Shown here in pieces: positions 26,235 through 40,400 of a stretch of 64,000 bases of DNA (positions within the stretch are counted from its first letter, which is position 1; every line of letters begins with the position of its first letter). Origin of the DNA: Anopheles merus (lineage: Eukaryota; Arthropoda; Insecta; Diptera; Culicidae); contig NC_054083.1 in assembly GCF_017562075.2 (NCBI RefSeq), positions 12,874,107-12,938,106 of the forward strand, in the 5' to 3' direction. The notes below the pieces were generated by a model. It made no database searches. It had not been told where the DNA came from and saw only the letters and a list, made by a program, of their open reading frames with translations. A program made the translations under genes and the position numbers.

Positions 26235-29200
26235 TCAATAAAAAAATTACCATCGATTAGCATAAATAATGTCTTAATTTAATCAAATGTTATGTTTATG
26301 CCTTCCAAATTTCCCGTTCTTGATTCCGGTTCAGGTCTCCGCGACATAGCTTACAGGGATTTAGCTTTTCTCTTCTGCTCTTCACCATACGCTTTGGCAA
26401 CACATTGAGCATGAAGTCCAGCTCTTCGAGTGTTGCTTTTGCTCGAAATATTCGAAAACCGTTCCAGGCTGCTCAACTGCAGCACGGTACCGTCGAAAAA
26501 TTTATGAATAATGCCCAATCAATTTATGTCGCCGACCAATCTCCACACCAACGTACTGCGCGTACCTTCTTCCCGGGACAGTATAGCTGCGTAAGCTGAC
26601 CCAATGTCGGAACGGAAAAAATCTCCCTGTTTTTTTTTCCTCCCCAGCCTACCCTATTGTTGTTAAGCCCCACTTCCATTCACCCCTAACGAGCGTAAAG
26701 CGATTTTTTCTTGAATGGAACCATATTCAAGCTTAACGCATCGAAGCGAATGCACGGAGAGCGCGAGAGAATACGTATTTACGGATAAACACAACCTCCA
26801 ATGCCCAACCAACATGACAGCACATAACGCAGCGGGGTGGAACGAAATGATTCGAATTCGATTGTCCGGCAGCTTCGCACGTCGCTTTCGGTTGCGTTGC
26901 CGATGCTTTCGGTGGCTTCACACGGCGGAGACTTCTCAGACGCAACCGTCGAGGGGAAGCTCTGGAATGTCCACACTTTGCTGCTCAATGCTCTGCGAAG
27001 AGATGTTTGTTTTGTTAGATCCGGGCAGCTTACATCGAACATGAATGAATATCGTCCGGAGCGCGGTGTGGAGAGATCGCGATCGGCTTGTTGTTAATGT
27101 TGTTGTTACGTACCGGCAACGAGGTCGGGGGATGGATCAGCGAAGGGAAAAGTAAACTAAACAGTATCATAAATTTAAGGCTTGTTAATAAAATGCATGA
27201 TAACTATAAATTTTTTGACGTTCTGTTTACATTTCGTTCCCCGCCTTGCACCATCTCTGCGTTTGTCAGGTGAATGTGGCCATTCCTTCACCGCTTTCAT
27301 CCACCCTGGACAACGATACGAATGCTTCTAGGCTGAGAGGAGAATAAAGGAATGAAAAGAGTGTAGTTAAGCGGCTGATTTTGTAAAGGGGCAGCCTTTA
27401 TGCGTCTGCCTGGAGCAGTGTCGTTCGATTAGGTGGTGGTATCGTTCCGTTCTTCTCGACCCACAATGCGTCATGGTCTATCTGCTCGCTTTATCCTCCA
27501 CTTTGTGTCGGTTTGGCCTTCTTGGCAGCTCATTTTCTTAAACGATCATTGAAAGGTGCTAATCTATTTTTTAAATGCTCGTTGGAATACTAAAGCGAAA
27601 GCGATTGTTTTATGAAGTTGTCCTGAAATACTAAACGTCCGATGCCATGTAATGTTTAAACTTTACAAAAAATAGTCTAGGACACTTTTATGCAACTATT
27701 ATAACTATTACTATGCAACTATTTTATTTGTGATCGATTTACTCACTTCAACATAAATCAGACAAATGGTTGTCAACTTAATATTTAAAACATATTCCCG
27801 CGTGCCCAACACACATGCATAATGATTACGAGGCCTGCTTTATGACTTCATTTCTTCTGTTCTGTATGCATCCACTCATCGAGGAGAGTTTTCAGCAGCA
27901 ACAAGAGGTACGATGAGTGACGATGTTTATATATTTTTATGAATCAATTATGCAATGACACACATGTTTTATGTCTTTTTTATGACCCTTCCTGACGGTC
28001 GACTGATCATTATCTTGTAAATGCTGTGGTGAAGTTGTTACCTTTGACTTGGCTGAAAACTGAAGGAAAGTCAACACTTCAACCCGTTGCTTTTAACAAT
28101 GTGCACGAAAGAAGTAAAAGCTTAATGTTTTGACCGATCACCAATCACCTGTCATGAAAGTATTTCTGTCTGTATGAAATGAACTTACCCACGATAGATA
28201 AACATCCTTCCAGGTGGACAGAATTAGGAGAGAGGAAAAAAATGAAGAAACCACTTCCTAGCCTCCCTTGAGGGACGAAGTGATGTGATCCTTGCTATCT
28301 TTATTTCCATCTCAAGCTTCCTTGCGGGTGAATGTTTCAACCTAGGAGCTCGATGAAGTAATGATGAGTAAGAAATGTTACCAACAACAGCTCCCATTTC
28401 CTCATGCGTTGACTGGATTATTGACTGGAGTATATATTATCCGCTCAACAGTGTCAAGCCCAGGGAATGATGGTAGGAGGTAAACAAAAACCTATCCTGA
28501 GCGAGGAAATAAAAATATGGCAGTAATAAAAATAAAAATTACGTTTATGCACGTATAATTTATCTTAACCATCTCCTTGACAGCCTCTAGGGTAATACGA
28601 CTAGAGCAACTCGGGCTAAATTGGGCGTAAACAGAAAAGGTTCAGCTTGTTTTTTTTTTCGCCCCACTCACACACGCTACATTAGAAAAGGAAAGAATTT
28701 CTAAATCGAAGGTTTTTACTACAATCGCTCCGTCAAATCGAATCATGCTCTCGCATTTTCCCCCGAGAGGCAATTCACTTCACGAGTCAGTGTCTCTTGA
28801 CTGACAATATCTAGCCCGTGCTATAGAGCTTAAACACTGTGTGCATGCATAATTTATGAAGAACTAGCCGAAAGCACTTGGTGCGGAAGTGCAGAGCAGT
28901 AGGGAGGACAGAAACAAGCAGGATGCAGGAAAAGAATAATACATCGCACCAGAACACTGAAACACTGAAAGGTTTAATGTTTTGAAACAGAAAACTCAAA
29001 TTTTCAGTTTCCGCATGCATATAACCATTCGGGCTTTTCCTTCCATATGTGTGTGGGTGAGTTTGTATATGAGTGTGTGTTTACTTTTCTCCTTCTTTCA
29101 TTCGAGTCTCCCCAATTTTACCACCCTGAGACGTGGATGCAAACGAAAGATTGTTCGGTTTATGGTGCCCAATGTGAGGAGCCTCAAAATGCACGGTAAT

Positions 29201-30813
29201 ATGCTTAGCGTTTACAACCTGTTTACGATGATGACGGTGGTCCGTGGTGCGTGGTGTGCGGTGTAGAGTTTTATGACTTCATTTGCCTGGTACCCCCTTC
29301 CACCCTTCCCATCTCATCCATCTGCTTGGCGCCTGTTATTAAGGGCTAGTGTGTAGTTTTTTGCTTCCACCCAGGAGCCTCCACGGTATTGCATTGTTCC
29401 ATTGATACTGTGATGCATCTGAACGCTAGAAGGGAGTAAGCGATAAAATCCCACCGCCCAAGGACATGGTCAAATGACAATTGTTTTATGCTTCAATTGC
29501 GTCCACTTCACTCTCCCGGATGTGTGTGAGTGGGTATGTAAGAAGCTTTCGTTGCGGATCGGGATAACTACTACTATAGAGCAGTGGCGGAAAAAACACA
29601 ACCCCCAGAGCTGTATAACAATCAAACAAACATTTCGCGTTCGTCGTCTTGTGAGGTCTTTGGACGCGATTGCTTAGGGTGGATCCTAGGGGCATGCCAG
29701 GAAGGGCTGAAGGAAAGGCAACGGAGCGCTGGAAAACGACGCGGTAGATCCACAGACTCCAGACGACGCTCTCGATCGGCTTAATCGTTGACCACCGTGG
29801 TGGTTGTTTGTATTGTAAAGTACGCTAACATAATATGGCCTGTTCGAACACGGTTCGCCTCATACAATAACATAAACTGTTTGCAACGTGCAGCGTCAGC
29901 CACAATTGCTTCGCCGTACCGAGCGTGATCTGTTTCTATGGAGCGGCCGTACGATCATGCCCGAGATCTGTGGCCAATCGATCAAACTTCTTATGGCGCT
30001 GCTGAAGCTGGAACCTCGGCTGCCACAGAAATTTTAGCAAAAATATGCCGCTCTGGATTTCTGGTAGCAGGCACCATGGTTTGTTTAGCCTCCAAAGTCA
30101 CGTACACCAAAAAGGGGATGGAGAGCAGGGGATCTTACAGTGCTAGTCGTTTGCAGTAATGTGAGTGTTTATGCTGCAAACTATCATAACCCTCCAGGGA
30201 CGGGGAAAAGAAAGAGAGCAAAATATAAGGAATAATACAAATTCCGAACCTTTGCTTGCCCTGTGTGGGCTATACTTTTTTCGGCTTTGCCGACTTACTG
30301 TTTGTGTTTACTTTCTTATTTGTAAAATTATGAATGATTGCACTGTAGTCGTACCCTGCCTGGATTCGTTTATTTGCGCGAGGATGCTTTTCTAGTTGCA
30401 CGCGTACCAATGCAAACACACAAGTCGTGATTGTTGGATAATGCGCACGTTGTAACATTGCTGTTCCTCGCGGTGACCTCGCGATAGCCAGTCAAACTGC
30501 ACGCAATGTGCGCTTGTGAAGGCACAGCAGCTCAGCGGTGTTGGTGGCCATAAATAAAATATCATCCGGTCCGGTGAAATGGATGCATTCGCTGGCCAGT
30601 AAACCAGTTTGGCGAGGTTAAAAAAAGTGCACGATTATTTACTACCGTAGTTGACCTAACGCAATGTCAAGGATTTGCATTTTCGGTCTGGGCCAGAAAA
30701 GGGGACTGTCACTGTCCAAAGGCCTATCTGTCTGTTGACTTGTCTGTCTGGCTGCTTGTTTGTTGATTTGTTTAGTTGTTTGTTTGCCACCGGTTGGTTA
30801 TCTTGTGCTTTGG

Positions 30814-30830
30814 CACGCTATGATAGCGTG
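30814..30830. repeat. 17-bp near-perfect palindrome
   Basis: CACGCTAT, a central G, then ATAGCGTG: 8-bp arms that are exact reverse complements, an operator-like dyad. Confidence 0.9.
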
Positions 30831-32607
30831 AAACGTTTTAAAAATAATGTCACACTTTTCTCTCTTGCTACTAACTTCATTATAGAGATACTAAGGCAAC
30901 GCTAAACGCAGTTATCTGCTTGTTGCAGTATACTTACGTCGCACGAGTGCAATTTGAATATTAAAATGTTTATTTTGTTATTTTAATGGTTGTCAGTTTG
31001 TTTATATTACACAGTAGTTAAAGAAGAGCTATAATGGAGAGCCATTTTGTTATCAAAGCTGAAATCAAGTTTTTAAGATTTAAGGATCCGTTGCAACTAC
31101 AATTATATTGTTCATTAGTGCATTATTGTTTATCATCATTTAACATTCAAGCATGTTCAATTTGAACAACCTAAGCACTGTTTACCTTCCTGCTTTAATC
31201 TATAGTGCCTAAGGTGGCAGAACCCGTCAGCGTGTTAGAGCGTGCCCGTGCGCGAGGTTACTGTAACACAAGGCTAATAATCCCGCCTGACCCCTACGAA
31301 CGCGGCGACAGCAGCACACATGCCGGTAGATGCGTTATTTAGTAATCACAATAAGACGCTCACAGCTCAGTACACGCATTTGCAGCCAAAGACCACCGAG
31401 GGTTTAGAAGCAAAAGCGATGCCCACCGTGCATGCCCTAATCGCGAACGAAACTATAACACTCCCCTACCCTTCGCGCCCGCCTTATCGGGGCGTACAGG
31501 GCGCGCAAATAGACGCGATCATCCATCGGGGTTCGGGGCGGGAGAAACCAGCGATACCGAACGAACGAATGACAACAGTATACATGGCATAACAAATACT
31601 GCCACTCGTTTGAATTATTGCCGTATTTTTTGTTATTGATCCCTCGCAGTAATTCACAAAACCCCACTATCACCACGCTACACGCCAATCGTGATCGTGG
31701 TGGAACTGTCCCGGTATGTGTGTGTCCCTTCGCTGCTCTAGCGAAGCTGCATGTTCGTAATTTGTTTTCAATAAAATTAATTACGTGTCAGATTCAGTGT
31801 AAACGTTACAGCAACCAACTACAGCCGACTGGGCCGACTGGTCTGACTGTATCAACGCTCTGGCGCATCCTACAGTGACGTCTGGCGGGTTTTGTGCGAT
31901 AAGCGGCACGATCTCCTGGCGTTGGGGAGCATTCGAAGGTGCTCGATGTTCCGGCGAAGTGTCAATCTATCATGTACGACCTCGCTGACCTGCCGAATGT
32001 CGGCATCTCACTATCAGTGTCGACCCACGAACACATATGTTTCGGTGTTGCTTCCCGCACTTTGAGGCGCCATGGAACCGCTGATGTGATGGAATGTACA
32101 GCTACGAAGAGTGAAAATATAAAAAAGCGTCCACGGTCCGGCCTGTCAAAATGCCCAACCGAATAGGTTACACACGCGCCCGCCGCATAAAAACACCAAG
32201 TGTGATTTTAATTGGCTGGCGTCATCAGTCCGTGCCGTGGCGCTTCTGTCTTTTGATAATGGCTGGCTCCACGAAAACCGGTGGCAAACATAAATAACAA
32301 TAATTAGGGTGTCCTACTGAATCCGAAACCATTGCTCCACAATTAGTGATCCGTTGGTGGAGGTTACTTGGTTCCAGTTATCAAGGCGCCTCTAAAGCCG
32401 GTTGTCGGATCTGTACCCGTATGATACGAGGGAGCATCGTGCTCGTGATTTGCTCACTGTCGAGTATTTTTGCGCAGAAACCCATTAATCATAGGAAAAT
32501 GTAGAGCAGTGTTGCTTTCTATTCTATTTTTACATAATGCTAGTAAAGCCAACGTGTCAGTTACAGCAAAAATTAATCGATTTTTCGTTCTTCATTCTTA
32601 ACAACAG

Positions 32608-32714
32608 GCTGCAGGTATCGATCTGAAAGAAAACCTTGCCGCTGGTGGCGCTCCGTGGCCTTATCCTTCCGTCTACCATCCCTACGATGCGGCGTTCGGC
32701 TATCCCTTCAACTC
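32608..32714 (+). CDS. mirr: Mirror homeoprotein, linker exon
   Basis: This 107-nt exon lies between acceptor aacaacag (ending 32607) and donor GTAAGT (32715-32720). It enters in phase 0 and leaves with two bases (TC) that pair with the first base of the next exon to make Ser170. It encodes residues 135-170: AAGIDLKENLAAGG, then an aromatic and proline-rich stretch WPYPSVYHPYDAAFGYPFNS. This bridges the N-terminal cysteine motif and the homeodomain in insect Mirror. The exon is not a multiple of three, so skipping it would break the frame before the homeodomain. A second AG lies 7 nt downstream (gctgcag, 32614), and using it would shift the frame, so 32607 is the functional site. Confidence 0.87.
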
Positions 32715-33937
32715 GTAAGTATCCTCTGCCTAGCCAAATCCGCTCTATTATTACGGGAGTAGATTATCTGGGTCGTCCTTGTGGGTGGACGAGTTTAAGC
32801 GACATGAAATGTGTTCGAGTGTATGTGTGTGAACCTCATGAACAAAGGTGCAAAAACTTGACAGCTTGTTGGGTGGATAAACAGCCAACGCCAAGAATTA
32901 GTCTCTCGTTAATCTTTCACACCAAAGAACACGACCAAGAAACATGTGTTTTGCTATTCCTCCGAGCCACAACAATCTGACTTGTCTTGTGATTGCAAGA
33001 GCCGCTTTTTTCCTCTTTTCCTGGTCGTTAAAAGCAGTCTTGGTAAAGTTGATTAATTAGGTTAGGAATTACATATTCTACGCTGTTCAGGAGCAAACGG
33101 GGCACCCATCATTCCGGTGTCGTTTTCATCACCTTCAACTGCGTCGATGGTGCACACGCACACGCCATCAGTACGTGCGGTGTTTGCTTTCATGTGACAA
33201 ACTTCTAAGCAATTGCTGCCGCCAAAACCCGTTGATGACAAATTTACGATGACTCCCGCCCCCCCGGTAAAGGAAGTGCACGTGTGTGATGTGAACAGAG
33301 TAACGTTATGTTTTCAGCTAGCTGCAGGCCAGATCCGAACCCACCAAATCCCTTTGATCAGCTAACACTTTGCGGTATCGGTGGACACTTTTATGAAGCG
33401 GACGTGCGATGCGGTCGGTGCTGTCTGTTTCGTACGTTTATTCTTTACGGCATCTCGAGAGCTTGCGAGTGTCAGTCGGCCTGACCGTGGCCGTTCGGCT
33501 TGCGGTAACGGAAAAGAAAACACCGCAATCATAGCGCAAACAGCTTGTCCACAGCGGAAGGACGGAACAGCGGGTGCAAGCTTCGATAAATTAGTGATTG
33601 ATTTTCTGAGCGCTACCGCCTTGACGCCCTTTGACTTAAGACGGACTTAAAACAAACACTTGTTCGGCAAACAAACTGTTTATCAGTCGCCACTGCGTCC
33701 CCTGTCCCGTTGCTCTCACGCACGACATCCGCACCTCCGGTCACTGGCGAGCGATGAGTGATTTACCGATTTTCCGCTCGTTTTGTGTTGTTGCTTCGGA
33801 AATCAAACAGACCGCCGCCCTTGCAAAGTTGACTTTGCGATTTGTCTTAATACACGAGTTGCTTTTTGAAGTGCGATTGCTACTGTATCGTAGCGCGGTG
33901 CAACGTTAGGTGCGTTATGAAGATAGCGGTGCAATTT

Positions 33938-33997
33938 GCCACTGCTTATGGCTGCGTCCAGCAATGGCCACTGTTGAGCAGTGGCAGTCGGCAGTGG
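33938..33997. repeat. CCACTG/CAGTGG box cluster
   Basis: Four copies of the hexamer or its complement within 60 bp. The middle two form a hairpin with 7-bp arms GCCACTG (33967-33973) and CAGTGGC (33979-33985) and a 5-nt loop. Confidence 0.85.
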
Positions 33998-35323
33998 AAA
34001 CACATTTGTTTAAAAATCACCCTCACAAAATGCTCGAGGAAATTGTACGGCTCTGTGTAATCCTCTGTTAGATTAACACATCAAGACAGTCATTAATTAT
34101 AGCTTCAACCAACCGCCCCACCAACCCGATCAACAAACACCGAACGTAGAAGTACAACCAGCGCATCTTAATTATGCAGCAAATGTTTTCATTTAATTAA
34201 AACATTGCACACCAACCTCTCCCATGTAGCCAAATGTGGGCAGTGCAGCAATCTTCTTGCGTTCGTTATTTCTTTTTGGGCAGCTAAGGGTGCCTCTTTT
34301 GCCAAGCTCGGTGTTAATGTACTGTTCGTTTTGATACTTGAGTCGCTTCATTTCGTTATAATGCCCGTGCGTCACACAAGTCGCTTGTGCCCTCCGACAG
34401 AGGATCATACACATGTTTGCTAGTGCGACAATACCAATGACTTTCTTTTTGAGCGAATAATGGCCGAACTGAAGAGAAAAAAAATACACTCCGTCATTTT
34501 TCCGACGGTAGCGGTGAATATGAATTATTGATGCGTTTATTACGCCAATTTATTATTCCGTTCCATGTCAATTCCTGGTAATATTGTATCGCTTTCGCAG
34601 TTGCGGTATTGACACCAGGGCACGGGTTGGCCACATGTCAGGCGTTAGTGCGCCCACTGGACTATTGTTTCGCACGGGCAACATATCACGGGCTGAGGAA
34701 AGGGTTTGTATGTTTAACAAACGTGGTGCGATGTGCGTTAGGAAAGGGAATGGAAACATTACACAGTGTAGAAAACAAAACCCCCGAAAGAGGCACGAAA
34801 CAAAATGAGCTATCGTGAATCGTGTTTGATCCATAATAAGATTGGTAAATGAATGGATGGTTGTTATGTGGATGAAATCAAAATGAGACAAAGCCCCGTG
34901 CCATGGCTGTGCCTGTTTTTTTTTTCTTTGTTTCATTGCTACCAAATGTCTAACTGATTTTAATATAATTTTGACTCTTCTGATGGCGAATTTCATGATT
35001 GCACAATGCTTCACTGTAACTGTTCCACGGCTTCCGGCATATCAAAATTTCCCTCTGAAACACACGAACCAAAATGAAACAATTGTCAGTGTGGTGGAAC
35101 TTTTTACCTCGAGTTGCCGCAAAACGTGTGGTTTTAAGATTGGCTCAAGATGGCCATCTGCACGATGCAACCGATTGAGGGTTTCCCTTGTCAGACAAAA
35201 AGTGACGCTTCGACGTTTAGATGTACTCTTCGACCAAGCCGCCGTAGCATCCATCGTGCCCGGTGTCTATCATCAAAATCCCTGATAAGATCCAGCATTT
35301 CCTTCCATTCAACCTCCCTAACC

Positions 35324-35343
35324 TGATGTGACTGATCACATCA
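35324..35343. repeat. 20-bp inverted repeat
   Basis: Arms TGATGTGA and TCACATCA are exact reverse complements around a 4-nt centre. Confidence 0.9.
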
Positions 35344-35703
35344 ACCAAGCGATGCCTGACCGAACGCTCTTCAATTTTTCACGAAGCACGAAGAACCCGC
35401 CTGTCAAGCGGGTCACTTCCGATAAGGGCGTGAAATGAAGACAGAGCGGTCGGCTGTCGGCGGGCGGTTCAGTGGGATCAGATCCGCTTAAATCCACCCC
35501 ATCGGTGTGGTCTGATGGCCATCTCGCTGAAAATGGGAAGACACAAAAAGGTGACGACCGCGAAGCTGTCCAAACCGGAAACGAACCTTACGACAGCGAC
35601 ACCTACCTTAGCTACGGGGTTGCCCACTGCCCGAAAAAGGCACAACGCAACCCGATAGAGCAGGTTGCAGTTGGTTGGCTGGCTAGTGTTTTCGTGTCAC
35701 GAT

Positions 35704-35717
35704 GCGCGCGCGCGCGC
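35704..35717. repeat. (GC)7 run
   Basis: An alternating GC stretch, unusual in this context and a Z-DNA-prone sequence. Confidence 0.93.
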
Positions 35718-37460
35718 CCGTCAACCGCTAATGAATTGAAACCCAAACTGGTGGGCTATTGCAACCAGCGTTTTGCCGAGCAGAGAATAAATCAATCTAA
35801 CCCAACTTGCGGGCTGTGAAGTGAAGAACCACACGGGAACAAAAGGGAGATTTATCTAGTCGAGAGATCTTTCCACGATGCTATCGCTTCGTAATGGAGA
35901 GGGGCTGAGCACCTCGAAGGTGCGGAATAAGGGATGTTTCGTGTGAGTGTTTCTTTTTTCTAGAGTCGATTTTTGAGCTCAGCAACACACCTGTCCCTTT
36001 TACACGGAACATGGTGACTAATTCTTCACCTTGTCAATGAGCGTAGCGGAAATTAAAAAATAATACACAACAGTGAAAACATTCAAAACATGTCCTAGTT
36101 TGTGTACGAAAGATCAAATCACTTAATGGATCTTAATTCCGTGAGCTCCAACATTTGAAAATGTGTTCCAAATCCATATCTACCTGAAAGTATTTATCAT
36201 AAACTTACTTCCAGTATAAATGTTTCACTCTTTTAGCTATATCATCGACAGCCTGCTTTGTGCTGAAATACAGTTAGCTGGCACAATGCTGTTGCAGCTG
36301 CTTCTCAGGCTACCTTACCTCGGTTGCAGTTCATTAAGAATTTAATCAACTCCTTCCTACCATTCTACCGTTCGATTGGATTACATCGTTCATTGATTAT
36401 CCGTAAACGAGTTTGCTTTTTAATTTACATCTCATGTATTCTCCGGTAACCGTGAAGTAACGAAACAGGCATGTTGCCCAAAATAAAAATCGGTATCCTG
36501 CAAAAAACAAGATCAGCCACATAAAAAATCGGCAACTACGCCAATGACGTACCTGAAGGATTCCGATTCGTCATGCAGTTTGTCGTTTCTTTTTAATCAG
36601 GATTACATGACGGAGTGGAGACACATTTGCAGATTCTCATCGCATACGGCAAACGTACAACCTTATTGAACTGAACCTGCATCATTATGAATGCATTGTC
36701 ACTCGATAATCCATTCGCCAAACACAGGGTGAGATTGCCAGGAATGGATTTTGCACCTATGCATGTGTTTATTTATATTGTATATATCCCTTTATTTAAA
36801 GCATATCTGTTCGTTACGCCACACTGCTAAAAGTAACAGCACATTTACATGGAACATTACATGGCCTTGTGAGTTGAAAACGGTCTTCGAAATTACCATC
36901 GAAACGGAAGGAGATGATTGAACAAAAAATGGATAAAATCACACCCCATTTTTAATTCGACAATTTCCATTATATCATTTCATCCTACCTCTCGTTGGTT
37001 TTGGTTATGCTTTACTCGAGCATCTGTCATTTTTTGCAACGCTACCAAAAATGCCATTTTCTTGTTTAATGAATTTTTTAGCTCTATTTCATGGACTGGA
37101 GCCACATTTGGACGATCGAAACTCGCAATCGACGTGTCGAACGATTTGTAAAGGAACCATTTTCGATACTTAATACTTGCGTTCAGTTTTCAGTCCAAAA
37201 TTTTGATCCTGTTTTTTTGTAGATCCCTATTCAAATACAAATCTCCATACTACTGCAAAAATGGAACTCATAGTATGGATCGTCCATTTCACGTATCGTT
37301 CTTCGTTCTTCGCACTTCGTATGGCGAATAATTGCTATACGCCATTATTTTCCATCAAAAGTCAATCAAGCGTTTGGCGTGTACGAGATTTACTGTTGAC
37401 GCAACCCCAGAATTTCTCAACCATTTCCGTTCATTTGTCACCATTCGGCAAGCGCTTTCG

Positions 37461-37480
37461 TTTATTTATTTATTTATTTT
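37461..37480. repeat. (TTTA)n tract
   Basis: About four TTTA units running into a T homopolymer. Confidence 0.85.
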
Positions 37481-40400
37481 TTTTTGTTTAGAAGCAGGAC
37501 ACTAGGCTTCCGTAGGAAACGAGTTGAAAACTGATGGCTCATGCCTCCGAGTCAGACGAAGAAGAATTATCGTCCGTTGACCATTAGTGGACGGTTTCCA
37601 AGCGTTAGATAAGCGCATCCAAATGGGTTAAGCGTATAGGTGCAAAATGATAAATTCATACACAGCTAGGCCACCGTCTGGTGGCGGATTTCCAACCTCC
37701 ATCCAAATCGATCGGTAGAGAATGATTGACTTGCAGTGCATGCTGTCGATTTGCGTCCATTAAGCCACAGCCACAGTGCAGTGGTGCCAAATGAAGAGCC
37801 CTCGCGGTGGTTGCGGGATGTATGGATTTTTTTTTCTTCCTTTTTCTCGCTTTGTCTTTGTTCCGGAACGCAGCGGCAAGATAACGCTTCTTCACATCGA
37901 TCAGTGAAGCCACATGCAGCACAACCGGCGACGACCGATAAATCATGCAATCACTACCAACCGGACACTCCAAACGGCTGAATTGGCGTAATTTATCTCT
38001 TTTATCAGTAGAAGCGTTTGAATATTTATTCCGCCGCCCATATGCATATCCACGTGCAATACCGCCGCCCCACTGTAACCCGGTCGCGAGTGCACCGGGC
38101 AAAAGTGCAATCCACGACCACACGGCAATCAACCATTACCCTGTTAGTGCAGCTGGAGGTTACACAGCGCGGGCAGGCAAAATTTACAACGATATAAATT
38201 GTCAACACCTTGCACAGTTCAGTGATCGTTCATCGCGATCGCACCGTTGCAATCGGGACGATGAATTTCCTTCGAAAGCTTCAAACCGCCCCATCATCCC
38301 GCCGGTCATCAGATGGGGGCAGATGGGCAAATGCACCACTGGCCATGATGGTTGGCATTCGCTGACGGTGCCATAAAATCGGCATGTTCATTATCCTGTA
38401 CCGAACGTGAAATGCAAATGCGTTACGTTCCCGGCGATGCCCCAGACGACGACGACGGCCACACGATGTCACCGCCGTCGAGTAACTATTAATTTGTACA
38501 CTTTATTAAGTAATATGTATTAATTTAAAAGGAAAGGCCTACATATTTGTCGTCCCCGCGCCATCTTTCGGACCGGGCTCCTCCAGCGCCCACCGTCCTC
38601 CGTTCGGGTTGACAAAGTGTCCGGGGGACAGTGTTTAGTTTACCTCGACGCACGAGAAGACCCACGTTCGCCCCGGCTTCGCTCGTGTCGCCCAAAGTCA
38701 AGCGGTTTAATTGGCAAAAATGTGACTAGATGCAAATTGCTCCACTGCCTGTTGCAAGTATGTGTGTGAGTGTGCAAGGACACGGACTGAAAGCTAAATT
38801 ATGAGGAACGATCTGTTTGATGGGCGGCCTGTTGTGTCGTTGTTTGAGAGCAATAAGCGCGAAACCGACATGGCTGAATACTAATTTGCGGATATCGCTT
38901 CACATTAATCAATTACTTTATTGAATTTGAAACACTGAACGACGCCGATGCTGGAGATTGATTGGGGTTTTTTGTTTAATTTGTGGTGCACTCTAATCTC
39001 GAGGTCAGCCCATTTTGTGGGCACATTTTACACGATCACGACTAGCTGTTATGATTTTAGATAATTAAAATACCTCTCTCAAAAAAACCGACAACCAATG
39101 AGCCCAAGTTTTAGTGTGCCTTGTTTTGTTTAACTTTGTAGCATTTAACCCCCAACGGTTGATTGAGCTTCCGCTGATCATCAAACTATCGCGGCTCGAA
39201 AGTAAAGGCGAGTTTTATGGCACTGGCCATAAGAATTTCGTTGGAGGCCCCCGACATCCCCATTAATACATTATCGTACCAATCGACGTCCTCAACAGCT
39301 TCATGATACGGTCATTTGCTGGTAGAACGAAAAGGGTTTTCATTTACTGCACGGTCGTAAAATGGAAGTCGAATGAAAACCGCACCTCAACCAAGCACGC
39401 ACAATCAGCGATCATCAAATGGAAATGACTCGGGGACTCGGACGCTTCGGCAGCCTCGTAAAGCGTTAACTAGCATCTAAAAATGTGATGGTTAACCATG
39501 GTAAGCCGTTGCGTTATGTTGATGATTTAATATTTCCCTTGCGTTGGAAGTCATTTTTAACATTTATTCAATATCATTTGTCTACTTATGGATGTATTTT
39601 TAAATGTTCTGATGGGGCCTTAACAGCCGTCCAGGAAGCTAACGTAATGCTTAAACATCTATTGTTACTGGTCAGAAAACACATAAGGTACGCACTCAAT
39701 CTTTATGGATGCAATCGATCCTCACAGCATTACGTTACTTTGGCGATACCTCAGACGAACCTCAAAATGTCAATTCCATTCGTTTCACCAGTGGAGCGTT
39801 TGGATTGATAATGAGTCGTTCACGCATCGGCACAGAATTCGACGCATACGATTACCCTGCAGGCATATAGCAATACTAATTATTCAAGTGTGTCGCTACA
39901 AGCTGTTTCCCGTTTAAAAAAATAAAACAGAAACACACACAGCCAGCAGCAAACAACAAAACAGAAAGCAAAGGCATCCCTTCCATTCAAGGCCGCCTAG
40001 CATTCCGATGCGTTCAATTCCATCGATGGTTTCATCGACTTTGGCCAAATACGACAACGACTTGCGGTAATGTATTACTAATAATTCAATTGATTAACAA
40101 TTAACTTACCGACGGACGGCTCCTCCGTCCGTGTTCGTGTCGCTCATTGTACAGAGCAACAGAAACACGGCACAAAAGAAACCCTACAACCCCGGCAAGC
40201 CCTCTGCGTAACAAAACAGGCTGCACGCATCGCGCGCTTCGACTGACAAGTTTATGACGACGATTGTCATCTGTTTGAGTGGTGATTTTCGAACGAGTTG
40301 CGGCAGATTTTTCAATTCGATTTCGGTTTGCTTTTTAAACTCCGTTTTTACTCACGATCACTTCCCGTGAAAAAAAAAACACACACACACAGGCCAAACG

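Larger units (their letters stand above)
24687..32607 (+). other. mirr: mirr intron (7.9 kb) between N-terminal and linker exons
   Basis: This is a large phase-0 intron with no ORF I can assign. It contains an AC microsatellite (25567-25586), a strong inverted repeat at 26191-26234, a 17-bp near-perfect palindrome at 30814-30830 and AT-rich stretches near 27600-28600 and 30930-31170. Short ORFs such as 26715-27044 and 31320-31592 are not supported by splice or family evidence. By analogy with other Iroquois loci it is likely to hold enhancers. That is inference. Confidence 0.8.

Noticed and set aside
13458..34417. Scattered ACAnnTGT sites (for example near 13458, 16733, 27960, 32035, 34410) as Iroquois autoregulatory sites
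   Set aside because: The motif is expected about once per 4 kb by chance and the copies are not clustered.
39485..39808. ORF containing RYVDDLIF, resembling the reverse transcriptase YxDD motif
   Set aside because: No other reverse transcriptase motif, no endonuclease or gag, and no repeat ends. A four-residue match is expected by chance.
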